Of a DNA stretch of 13,111 nt, positions 1 through 10,791 are shown in pieces; position 1 is the stretch's first letter, and the number at the start of each line of letters is the position of its first letter. This DNA is from Myxococcota bacterium. GTDB lineage: Bacteria > Myxococcota_A > Polyangia > HGW-17 > JAJRWW01. A program made the position numbers and the translations under genes. The stretch spans positions 1-13,111 of the forward strand of contig JAJRWW010000106.1 in NCBI GenBank assembly GCA_024276595.1, read 5' to 3'. A model generated the notes under the pieces. It made no database searches. It worked only from the letters and a program-made list of their open reading frames with translations, and was not told the origin of the DNA.

Positions 1-1
1 C

Positions 2-4141
<4,140 letters not shown>

Positions 4142-4154
4142 GGTCAGCACCGGC

Positions 4155-5189
4155 TCACGGACGCCCCTCCAGGCGCCGGACGAGCCACCGCGCCGCGCGG
4201 CGTCGGATCCTGCGGCCAGGGCCGTGTCCCCCCCTGTGCTGGAGCAGGACGCTCCCACGGCCCGCCGCACGGGCCAGGCTTCGGCCTGAGCTCGGGTGAA
4301 TGACCCTGTCGTGTGACCCCACCACCAGCAGCAGCGGGCGCGGCGCGAAGCGGGCGATCACCCGGGCAGGGTCCACCGTCGCCAGCAGCCTCCCCACGGC
4401 GGGATCCGCAAGCCAGCGGGGCAAGAGCCTGGTGTTCCAGCCCAGCTTCCAGTAGCTCGACGACCTGGCCAGGGTGGGCCAGTCCCCGGCCGGAGAGACC
4501 AGCACGGCAGCCCGGACACGTGGCTCGTGGGCGATGAGCAGCCCCCCGAGCACCGCCCCCAGGCTGAAGCCCAGGTAGCCGATCCTCCTGGGATCGACCC
4601 CGGGCATCCGCTGGAGCAGACGCACCGCGTGCCGCAGATCCCGGACCGCTCTGGTGAAGCGCCTGACCAGCAGGGGCGCGCTGGGGGCGCAGATGTCCTG
4701 GCCCCGCACCTGGCGGGAGTGCCCGTGGAAGGGGTGGTTCACCGCCAGCAGGTGCACTCGCCGGCCCTTGAACGGCTCACCAAAGAACTTCACCATGGAC
4801 CGGGCGTCCCCGCCGTGGCCGTGCCCCAGGATCACCGCGGGCAGCCTCCCCCTGCCCCGTGCACGCCGAAAGAGCGCCGGGACACGATCCCCGGCGCTGC
4901 CCAGGTAGCTCACGTGGAGCCAGCGCCGCCTCCTGTGTGAGTCCCAGCGCAGCTTCAGATCCAGCTTCGGATCCACGGCAAAGGGATCTTGCACATGCGC
5001 CCGACGAGCAGGTGGGGGCGCGGCTCTCCCGGGGGAGGCCCTCCTGCGAGCAGCCGGGGCAACGGCGACCTTCATGGCATCGGAGCCGGGCCGAGAGGCT
5101 CGGCCGGGATCTGCCCGAGGAGCGGCGCCATGGTCGCAGGAGAGCCCCGGGAGGGCGACCACCATGGCCAGGGCCGTCCAGGGCCGCAT
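4155..5189 (-). CDS. Exported alpha/beta hydrolase (dienelactone hydrolase/acyl-peptidase-like)
   Basis: The 344-residue product has a short signal-like N-terminus (residues 1-18, ending GLSC; the residue three before the Cys is Gly, so a lipobox is only approximate) and a Pro/Arg/Ala-rich linker to about residue 65. The hydrolase fold shows an oxyanion segment HGHGG (123-127), a nucleophile elbow GFSLG with Ser209, an acid Asp294 in GSHDRVI, and His322 in HRGGHG, giving a complete Ser-Asp-His triad. It probably hydrolyses an ester or amide in the periplasm; the substrate cannot be read from the sequence. Its ATG shares one base with the stop of the DsbA-like gene (TGATG at 5191-5187), implying translational coupling; a GGAG lies 11 nt upstream. 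It ends 13 bp from the convergent large plus-strand gene, with no hairpin and T-run between them. Confidence 0.85.
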   Translation of the reverse strand: MRPWTALAMVVALPGLSCDHGAAPRADPGRASRPGSDAMKVAVAPAARRRASPGRAAPPPARRAHVQDPFAVDPKLDLKLRWDSHRRRRWLHVSYLGSAGDRVPALFRRARGRGRLPAVILGHGHGGDARSMVKFFGEPFKGRRVHLLAVNHPFHGHSRQVRGQDICAPSAPLLVRRFTRAVRDLRHAVRLLQRMPGVDPRRIGYLGFSLGAVLGGLLIAHEPRVRAAVLVSPAGDWPTLARSSSYWKLGWNTRLLPRWLADPAVGRLLATVDPARVIARFAPRPLLLVVGSHDRVIHPSSGRSLARAAGRGSVLLQHRGGHGPGRRIRRRAARWLVRRLEGRP

Positions 5190-5956
5190 CAGTCACCAAG
5201 CTCCGCGTCGATTATCCTCTTGAAGTGGGAGAAGGGATAAGCACCCTCAACCTTGGTGCCGTTGATAAAGAACGCCGGAGTGGCGGTCACCACGCGCTTT
5301 TTGGCAAGGCGCATGTCCCGGAGCACCGGGCCCCGGCAGAGGCCGCCGTCGAGCTCCCTTTTGAACCTGGCCACGTCCAGGCCGATGCGCCGGGCGTATC
5401 CGATGAGCTGCGCCCTGGAGAGGCTCCTGTTGTTGGCAAAGATCATGTCCTGCATGGCCCAGAACTTGCCCTGGCGTTGCGCGCAAACCGCCGCCTCCGC
5501 CGCCTGCATGGCCTGGGGATGGATCTTGGTAATGGGCATGTGACGAAACACCAGGCGCACTCTGGCGCCATAATGCCGGAGGACCTGCTGCATCACCTTC
5601 CAGCCGCGCCTGCAGAAGGGGCACTCAAAGTCTGTGAACTCCTCGATGACCACCCTGGCCCGCGGGCCGCCCCTCCACGGGGGCTTTCCCACCGCGGAGC
5701 TCATCTTCACGCCAGAGGCGCCCGCGTGGGGAGCCCCCTGGCCGCCGCCGCGCATGCCCAGGCCACCGGGGACACCCGCCTGACCGCGCGCTCCGGATGT
5801 GGGCCCGCGCCTCCCCGCGCCAGAAGCGTCGTCGGAGGTGCGCATGGGGGGCGGCGTGGTGGAGTCTGATGGCAGCTCCTCCAGGCAGCCGAAGAAAAGA
5901 AGAGGTGAAGCGGCCAACAGGGCCAAGCCAACAAGGAAGGATCGATGGATCTGCAT
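5189..5956 (-). CDS. DsbA-like thiol-disulfide oxidoreductase, probable lipoprotein
   Basis: 255 residues. Residues 1-23 form a signal peptide (MQIHR then a hydrophobic core) ending FFGC, so Cys24 may be lipidated, though Phe at -3 is not canonical. Residues 25-98 are a low-complexity Gly/Pro/Ser linker that probably spans the periplasm. The thioredoxin/DsbA domain runs from about 100 to 253: beta-strand VVIEEFTDF, active site CPFC (Cys112-Cys115), helical insertion with HPQAMQAAEAA at 146-156, and a cis-Pro loop TATPAFFING with Pro227. This matches DsbA_4/thioredoxin_4 proteins that oxidise, isomerise or reduce periplasmic disulfides. The start was chosen because it gives the signal peptide; no strong ribosome-binding site is visible (a weak AAAGAG lies about 14 nt upstream). 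It follows mlaD by 48 bp and overlaps the hydrolase start by one base. Two further Cys (158, 207) lie in the helical part. Confidence 0.9.
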   Translation of the reverse strand: MQIHRSFLVGLALLAASPLLFFGCLEELPSDSTTPPPMRTSDDASGAGRRGPTSGARGQAGVPGGLGMRGGGQGAPHAGASGVKMSSAVGKPPWRGGPRARVVIEEFTDFECPFCRRGWKVMQQVLRHYGARVRLVFRHMPITKIHPQAMQAAEAAVCAQRQGKFWAMQDMIFANNRSLSRAQLIGYARRIGLDVARFKRELDGGLCRGPVLRDMRLAKKRVVTATPAFFINGTKVEGAYPFSHFKRIIDAELGD

Positions 5957-6004
5957 GGTCTGTCGCTCTTTGCGGTGTGACCTCGTCGCTCCTCGGCCCG
6001 CCCT

Positions 6005-7624
6005 CTACTTGGCCACACCTGAGATGGCCGAGCCGGCGAACAGCAGCAGGGACTTGAGGTCCTGATCGTTGAACATGAGCATGGCGCCGATGAAGTAGTC
6101 GCGCCCACCGCCGGCTCCCGTGCGCGCACGCGAGTTCAGCAGGTCGTCGGCGCCGGCAATGATGTAAAGCCTCTTGTAAAACATCCAGGAGGCGCTCACC
6201 TTCAGCCGCGGAAACAGGTTGGCCTGGAAGTCGAACACGTCCGTCTGAAAGACAAGTCGCTTGTTGAAGAACTCCAGGTCCAGCCCGAGCCCTCCGGTGT
6301 TCTCCTTGATGCCCATGCGAAAGGTTGCAAAGCCCACACGCTTGGCGAACATGAAGCTGAACCTGAAGGCGTCGGTGACCTTGACCTCCTCCTTCCGCTC
6401 CAAGGGTGGCTCGTTGGGGTTGTCGGTCCTGGTGACCGTCTGGGTCACCGTGCGGTTCCCCCTGGGATCGTCTATCAGCTCTATGAGGTAGTACTTGTCT
6501 GCCGAGGGCTGGAGGCGCACGGTCACGTACGTCTTGAGGGAGTTGGCCAGCACGTTGTACTCGGAACGCAGACCCACTATGGTCTGCAGGCCCGTGAGCC
6601 CCTGCACGAAGGTCCCGGCCTCCTGAACCGTCTCCTTGATGCTCGCGGCCAGGGACTCGTCGGTGATGAACGTCCCCACGGTACCCTTTCCGGAGGCGAT
6701 GTCGCCGGTGATCTTCTTGACGTTCTTGGTGATCCCACCCACGTCCTCGGCGGCGCCCTCGACCTTGTCGGCCACCCGATCCACCGAGCGCTCCAGCTTG
6801 GCGGCGATCCGCTCGATTCGAGCCACTATGCCTTTCTGCTTGGGATCCTTGGGATCCACCGCCTGCCGCAGGCGCCCGGTCATCACCTTCACGTCCTTCA
6901 AGATGGCGAGCACCTGCTTGCCGGCGCCCCGGGTGAGCGGGCGCACGTCCGAGGCGATCCGGTTGAGCTGGTCCGTGAGCCTTTTGACGGAGCCGCCAAT
7001 GTCGGAGATCATCCTGTTGGCGTTCTTGACCGTGTCCGCCAGGGGCCCGGCAGCGAGCTTCTTCACCTCGCCCAGGAGGTCCGAGATGTCTCGCTTGAGG
7101 GCCTGCATTATCGCCCGCATGTCCTTGCCGACCAGGTCGTTGACCGTGGACACGAGGGTCTTGATCTGCGGAAGGATGTCGTTGACACCCACCGCCTCCA
7201 CCACGTGCATGATGCGGTCGCCGTTGCCGAGGCGTCTGTTCTTCACTGGCGGGCCGCGCGGGTCCTTCGGGTTGGGGGAGTAGGGGGTGCCCGGATCGAT
7301 CTCCAGGTAGTACTGGCCCATCATGGAGAGGGCTTTTTTGTAAAGCACCGCGTTGGAGTACAGCTTGTGCTTTTTGTCCACGAAGATGTCGATGCGCGCC
7401 CGGTTGCTCTCGATCCGCCGCCCGGAGATCTTCCCCGCCGGGAGACCGGCAATAACCACCTGGCTCTTGGCCACTAGGCCGGCGCCATCCTTGAAATGGG
7501 CATACACCGTGATGCCCTTGCCGCCGGAGTACCCCTCGTGCACCCGCTTGAACATCACGTAGCTGGCCGCCAGGATTATCGCCACGAAGAGGCCCACCTT
7601 GACCGCCGTGCCCAGGCTCCTCAT
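6005..7624 (-). CDS. mlaD: MCE/MlaD-family lipid-transport protein with C-terminal beta-barrel-like region
   Basis: 539 residues, much longer than E. coli MlaD (about 180). One N-terminal membrane helix (about 7-25) anchors it in the inner membrane. The MCE domain spans about 38-113 (ITVYAHFKDGAGL, VVIAGLPAGKI, LSMMGQYYLEID). Residues about 145-345 are long amphipathic helices with the recurring motif GKGTVGTFITDESL (312-325), probably a coiled or tunnel-forming segment. Residues about 350-535 are dominated by alternating strands (TYVTVRLQPSADKYYLIEL, FRFSFMFAKRVGFATFRMG, LGLDLEFFNKRLVFQTDVF, LKVSASWMFY, YIIAGADDLL, YFIGAMLMF), resembling an outer-membrane barrel. It would bind phospholipid and pass it between membranes. 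The start is well supported: GAGGAGG lies 6 nt upstream, and ATGA overlaps the mlaF stop. The MCE assignment is secure; the barrel is an inference from strand pattern. Confidence 0.92.
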   Translation of the reverse strand: MRSLGTAVKVGLFVAIILAASYVMFKRVHEGYSGGKGITVYAHFKDGAGLVAKSQVVIAGLPAGKISGRRIESNRARIDIFVDKKHKLYSNAVLYKKALSMMGQYYLEIDPGTPYSPNPKDPRGPPVKNRRLGNGDRIMHVVEAVGVNDILPQIKTLVSTVNDLVGKDMRAIMQALKRDISDLLGEVKKLAAGPLADTVKNANRMISDIGGSVKRLTDQLNRIASDVRPLTRGAGKQVLAILKDVKVMTGRLRQAVDPKDPKQKGIVARIERIAAKLERSVDRVADKVEGAAEDVGGITKNVKKITGDIASGKGTVGTFITDESLAASIKETVQEAGTFVQGLTGLQTIVGLRSEYNVLANSLKTYVTVRLQPSADKYYLIELIDDPRGNRTVTQTVTRTDNPNEPPLERKEEVKVTDAFRFSFMFAKRVGFATFRMGIKENTGGLGLDLEFFNKRLVFQTDVFDFQANLFPRLKVSASWMFYKRLYIIAGADDLLNSRARTGAGGGRDYFIGAMLMFNDQDLKSLLLFAGSAISGVAK

Positions 7625-8427
7625 CCCAGGCCTCCTCGAGCCCGCCCCTGGGTGAACTTGACCGCGCCGGAGGTCTCCACGAAGAGGCGCAGGTCCGGGT
7701 TGTCCGAGCGCAGGATCTCACCAGGGGTCCCACTGGCAACGATCCGGCCCCCCTGAAGCATGAAGATGTGATCGGCTATGCGGAAGGTGGAGGCCATGTC
7801 ATGACTTATGACGATGGATGTCACCCCTAGGCGCCTGGCCGTCTCGGCGATCATGTTGTCCACGTTCTTGGTGGCGATGGGATCCAGCCCTGTGGTGGGC
7901 TCGTCGTAGATGAGGATCTCCGGCTCCAGGACGATGGCCCGCGCCAGACCGACTCGCTTGGCCATGCCCCCCGAGAGCTCCGAGGTCATCTTCTGCTCGG
8001 CGTTTCGCAGCCCCAGCAGCTCCAGCTTGTCGGTGACCAGCTCCCGGATCTTCTTTCGGGAGAGCCGGGTGTGCTCCCTCAGGGGGAAGGCCACGTTCTC
8101 CTCCACGGTCATGGAGTCGAAGAGGGCGGCGTGCTGAAAGAGCATCCCGAACTTGCGACGCACCCTGTTCATGGCCACCTCGTCCAGGGGGACGATGTCC
8201 TCCCCGTCAACATAGATGGCGCCCCTGTCCGGCTTGAGCAGCCCCATCAGGTGCTTGCAGAGCACGGACTTGCCCTGTCCCGAGCCCCCGATGATGATGT
8301 TGATCTTGTGGCGCTCGATGTCCAGATCCACCCCTCGCAGCACGTGGTGGCTGCCAAAGCTCTTGTGCAGGTCGCGCACGCGGAGCTGATACTGCTCGTC
8401 GCGCAGGGTCGGATCTATTTCGCTCAT
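7621..8427 (-). CDS. mlaF: MlaF-type ABC transporter ATPase (phospholipid transport)
   Basis: 268 residues, the usual length for MlaF. A full set of ABC ATPase motifs is visible: Walker A GGSGQGKS (47-54), Q-loop Gln98 in LFQHAALF, signature LSGGMAKR (151-158; the MAKR form is typical of MlaF/Ttg2A), Walker B ILIYDE (171-176), D-loop around LDP (181-183) and switch His209 in SHDM. It hydrolyses ATP on the cytoplasmic face to power the MlaE permease. It overlaps mlaE by 4 bp at its start (ATGA at 8427-8424) and mlaD by 4 bp at its end (7624-7621), so the three are translationally coupled and should be made stoichiometrically. No independent ribosome-binding site is obvious upstream, in keeping with coupling. 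Confidence 0.97.
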   Translation of the reverse strand: MSEIDPTLRDEQYQLRVRDLHKSFGSHHVLRGVDLDIERHKINIIIGGSGQGKSVLCKHLMGLLKPDRGAIYVDGEDIVPLDEVAMNRVRRKFGMLFQHAALFDSMTVEENVAFPLREHTRLSRKKIRELVTDKLELLGLRNAEQKMTSELSGGMAKRVGLARAIVLEPEILIYDEPTTGLDPIATKNVDNMIAETARRLGVTSIVISHDMASTFRIADHIFMLQGGRIVASGTPGEILRSDNPDLRLFVETSGAVKFTQGRARGGLG

Positions 8428-9272
8428 GTCGGCGATTCATAAATAATCAACAGTATATCCCCTACGAAGTAGTCTAGCATCAGAATCGTCACACAGCTAT
8501 AGACCACCGCGCGGGTCGTGGCCCTGCCCACTCCCTTGGCCCCGCCCTCGGCGAAGAAGCCCTGCTGGCAGCCAATGGAGGAGAGCACCAGACCGAAGAT
8601 GGCCGCCTTGATGAGGCCAATCTTGATGTCGTAGGCGTCCACCATCCACTCTGTTTCGGCGACGAACAGGCCGTGGTCCACCTCCAGGAGAATCACGGCC
8701 ACGAAGTAAGCGCCGAGCATCCCGGCGAAGGTGAAGACCATGGTGAGCAGAGGCATCATGAGCACGCTGGCCAGGATGCGAGGTGTCACCAGGTACTGCA
8801 CCGGGCTCACGGCCATGGTGCGCAGGGCGTCGATCTGCTCGGTGATGCGCATGGAGCCCAGCTCCGTGGCCATGGCCGAGCCCGCCCTGGCCGTGACCAT
8901 GAGCGCGGTCAGGACCGGCGCCAGCTCCCGCACCAGCGCAAGGGTGACCATGGCGCCGATGTATGACTCCATGCCGAAGGTTCGGAACGTGTCTGTCACC
9001 TGTAGGCTGAAGGCGGCCCCGGTAAACAGGCCCACCAGCACGATTATCGAAAGCGACCCCACGCCGATGAAGTCCAGGGCGGCCAGGTGCTCCCGCCACC
9101 GGAAGGGGCGCCGAAAGAGCCAGTAGGTGGCCTGGCTCAATAGCACCAGCATATGCCCGAAGGTCTCCAGGCCCTTCAGGATGGGCCCCAGTAGCTGGAC
9201 CCAAAACGAGTCCACCAGGCGAAGCCACCAGGGAGAGCCCTTGGGGGCGATATCTGATCGAGGCTGAGCCAT
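8424..9272 (-). CDS. mlaE: MlaE-type ABC transporter permease
   Basis: 282 residues from the chosen ATG. Residues about 22-55 form an N-terminal interfacial helix, followed by about five membrane segments (66-88, 103-125, 164-197, 218-236, 254-278). The MlaE hallmark is the cytoplasmic segment ARAGSAMATELGSMRITEQ (128-146) followed by IDALRTMAVSP, which contacts the ATPase. It forms the inner-membrane core of the phospholipid transporter with MlaF and the MCE protein. The frame could begin at a TTG at 9293 (seven extra residues), but that codon has no ribosome-binding site. The ATG at 9272 has GGAG directly against it, too close to be ideal, so the start is moderately uncertain. It is the first gene after the predicted TTGACA promoter and overlaps mlaF by 4 bp. 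Confidence 0.93.
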   Translation of the reverse strand: MAQPRSDIAPKGSPWWLRLVDSFWVQLLGPILKGLETFGHMLVLLSQATYWLFRRPFRWREHLAALDFIGVGSLSIIVLVGLFTGAAFSLQVTDTFRTFGMESYIGAMVTLALVRELAPVLTALMVTARAGSAMATELGSMRITEQIDALRTMAVSPVQYLVTPRILASVLMMPLLTMVFTFAGMLGAYFVAVILLEVDHGLFVAETEWMVDAYDIKIGLIKAAIFGLVLSSIGCQQGFFAEGGAKGVGRATTRAVVYSCVTILMLDYFVGDILLIIYESPT

Positions 9273-9314
9273 CTCCGTGCCGCCAGTGGCCAAAAAAACC
9301 GTTGAATTTTCGCT

Positions 9315-9344
9315 TTTTTACCAAGTCGGCGCCCCTGCTGTCAA
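9315..9344 (-). promoter_or_regulatory. Predicted sigma70-type promoter of the mla operon
   Basis: Read on the minus strand, a perfect TTGACA (9344-9339) is followed after 18 bp by TAAAAA (9320-9315; four of six matches to TATAAT). Transcription would start near 9307, leaving a leader of about 35 nt before the mlaE ATG at 9272. It sits in the only gap between ubiX and mlaE, in a locally AT-rich stretch. Confidence 0.5.
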
Positions 9345-9349
9345 CAGCA
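9336..9349. promoter_or_regulatory. Operator-like dyad over the mla -35 element
   Basis: TGCTGT-TG-ACAGCA (minus strand) is a perfect inverted repeat of 6-bp arms with a 2-bp spacer, and it contains the whole TTGACA -35 box. A dimeric repressor bound here would block RNA polymerase. No known regulator site was recognised, and a 12-bp dyad can arise by chance. Confidence 0.3.
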
Positions 9350-9373
9350 CCTTCGGCTCCCAGCGCTCACCCA

Positions 9374-9389
9374 GGCCTGCCTCCAGGCC
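9374..9389 (-). terminator. Short GC hairpin downstream of ubiX
   Basis: GGCCTG-GAGG-CAGGCC forms a perfect 6-bp stem with a 4-nt loop, 34 nt after the ubiX stop and before the mla promoter. There is no T-run behind it, so it is at best a weak or factor-assisted terminator separating the transglycosylase-ubiX and mla transcription units. Confidence 0.25.
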
Positions 9390-9422
9390 GCCGAGAGGGG
9401 GACGCCGCAGGGGCAGAGAGCC

Positions 9423-10019
9423 TCAGCCATCCCAGCGGGGGACCAGCTCCGTGCGAAATCCCAGCCTGTCGCACACGCGCATGACCAGCCCATCCACCAG
9501 CCCATCCAGGGTCGTCGGGCGGTGGCTGAAGGGAGGCGCGCAGGGCAGGACACAGACCCCCGCCTCACTCAGCCGCAGCATGTTGCGAAGGTGAATCGGT
9601 GAGAGGGGAGCCTCCCTGGGGCAGACCAACAGCGGCCTCCCCTCCTTCATGGTCACGTCCGCTGCCCTGTGAACCAGGTTGTGACCGGCGCCGCTCGCAA
9701 CGGCGCCGAGGGTTGCCATGGAGCAGGGCAGGATCACCATGGCGTCCACGAGGGGCGAGCCGGAGGCGATGGGCGAGGAGACGTCGGCCGGGTCGTGCAC
9801 GGTGATCGCACCCTCGCCAAGCCCTCCCAGATCGGCCACCAGCCGCCCCGGGTCCGCGGGGCTTCCCGGGTCGATTCCCTCCTCGGACGAGAGGACGAGG
9901 CGCGCCCCGGCAGAGACCACCAGGTCCACCGTCACCGGCAGCGAGCTGAGCACCTGAAGCAGCCGGCGCCCGTAGCGCGTTCCCGACGCGCCGGTGATGG
10001 CCAGCACTACTCGTGCCAT
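9423..10019 (-). CDS. ubiX: UbiX flavin prenyltransferase
   Basis: 198 residues, full family length. UbiX transfers a dimethylallyl group to FMN, making the prenylated FMN cofactor of UbiD decarboxylases (ubiquinone pathway or aromatic-acid metabolism). Visible family features: N-terminal Rossmann-like FMN site ITGASGTRYG (8-17), LPCSMATLGAVASG (97-110), NLVHRAADVTMKEGRP (114-129) with Lys125, CPREAPLSPIHLRNM (133-147) with Arg135/Glu136, and LDGLVDGLVMRVCDRLG (171-187). At the place where most UbiX proteins read PAFY..P, this one reads PPFSHRP, replacing the usual Tyr with Ser165. It lies 7 bp after the lytic transglycosylase gene; a GGGGGAG overlaps that gene's end, 10 nt before the ATG, so the two are probably cotranscribed. 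No ubiD lies in the window. Confidence 0.95.
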   Translation of the reverse strand: MARVVLAITGASGTRYGRRLLQVLSSLPVTVDLVVSAGARLVLSSEEGIDPGSPADPGRLVADLGGLGEGAITVHDPADVSSPIASGSPLVDAMVILPCSMATLGAVASGAGHNLVHRAADVTMKEGRPLLVCPREAPLSPIHLRNMLRLSEAGVCVLPCAPPFSHRPTTLDGLVDGLVMRVCDRLGFRTELVPRWDG

Positions 10020-10026
10020 GGCCAGG

Positions 10027-10737
10027 CTACTCCCCCACGTCCCGAGACGGGGGCACCACCGTGGGCGCCGCGCCAGAGCCCGCGCCGCTGCGAGCTCTGC
10101 GCCGAGCGGCCTCCCTTTTTTGGTACTTGTAGTACCTTCGGATCACCACCCGAACGTACTTGTGGGTGGTCAGGTAAGGAGGCACGCCCTTGTAGCGGGC
10201 CACGGCGCCAGGTCCAGCGTGGTAGCCCGCCACGGTAAGTACCAGGTTCCCATTGAAGGTGTTTGCCAGCACCCTCAGGTAGCGAGTGCCGCCGTAGATG
10301 TTCTCCCTGGGATCGAACACGTCCGTCACGCCCATCTTCCGCGCTGTCATGGGCATGAGCTGCATCAGGCCCTTTGCTCCGGTGGAGGAGACCACTCGCG
10401 GGTCGTAGCCGGACTCGCTCTCGATGACCGCTCGAATGAGGGCCACGGGGATCTTGTATAGCCGCGCCGCGCCGTAGATGAACTTGTCATACCGCGTAAA
10501 GCGAGCGGGGGAGGTGTCCCTCGCAGGCACAACGTCGCAGCCCTTGCAGCGCCTTCGCGAGGCCTTGCCGGGCCCGGTCCGATACAGCCTCCTGTACTTG
10601 CCCCGACGAGGCTTGATGTTGGTGTAGTGGGTGAGCCCGTTTCTGTCCTTGTACACGTAGATGTCCGCGCTCCCCTGGCCAGGAACCAGAGTCAGGACGA
10701 GAACGGGAGCCAACAGAGCTGGAACCAGACGCATCAT
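10027..10737 (-). CDS. Periplasmic lytic transglycosylase (SLT family) with DUF4124-like N-terminus
   Basis: 236 residues. A Sec signal peptide (1-24, ending GSA before DIYVY) precedes a DUF4124-like strand motif YVYKDRNGLTHYTN (27-40), then a basic linker containing CKGC. The SLT domain spans about 80-205: catalytic Glu108 in ESGYDP, GAKGLMQLMP (120-129), NIYGGTRYL (146-154) and AGYHAGPGAVA (170-180), all hallmarks of MltC/Slt70-type enzymes that cleave the MurNAc-GlcNAc bond and leave 1,6-anhydroMurNAc. The tail (206-236) is basic, then Ala/Pro-rich and probably disordered. Two adjacent ATGs (10737 and 10734) are possible; AGGAG lies 1 nt before the first and 4 nt before the second, slightly favouring the second. 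It is the first gene of a pair with ubiX. Confidence 0.93.
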   Translation of the reverse strand: MMRLVPALLAPVLVLTLVPGQGSADIYVYKDRNGLTHYTNIKPRRGKYRRLYRTGPGKASRRRCKGCDVVPARDTSPARFTRYDKFIYGAARLYKIPVALIRAVIESESGYDPRVVSSTGAKGLMQLMPMTARKMGVTDVFDPRENIYGGTRYLRVLANTFNGNLVLTVAGYHAGPGAVARYKGVPPYLTTHKYVRVVIRRYYKYQKREAARRRARSGAGSGAAPTVVPPSRDVGE

Positions 10738-10775
10738 GCTCCTGTAATAGTAGCCGATCTCAGCGAGACAACGAA

Positions 10776-10791
10776 ATAACCTGGTGGTTAT
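10776..10791. promoter_or_regulatory. Operator-like dyad upstream of the transglycosylase gene
   Basis: ATAACC-TGGT-GGTTAT is a perfect 6-bp inverted repeat with a 4-bp spacer, 39 bp before the first ATG of the transglycosylase. It partly covers a TATAAC (minus strand, 10793-10788) that could serve as a -10 element; the best -35 candidate 17 bp further up, TAGGCT, is poor. It is therefore a plausible promoter/operator, not a secure one. Confidence 0.3.

Noticed and set aside
4859..5869. 336-codon plus-strand open frame
   Set aside because: It lies antisense to the DsbA-like and hydrolase genes, both of which have catalytic motifs in the opposite strand; its translation is Ala/Pro/Arg/His-rich without motifs.
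5625..7739. 704-codon minus-strand open frame
   Set aside because: It is an off-frame shadow of mlaD and its neighbours, with low-complexity Gly/Arg/Gln-rich translation, while the correct frame gives clear MCE motifs.
9273..9293. TTG at 9293 as the mlaE start
   Set aside because: It adds only seven residues, lacks a ribosome-binding site and would leave a leader of about 14 nt from the predicted promoter; the ATG at 9272 is preferred, though not certain.
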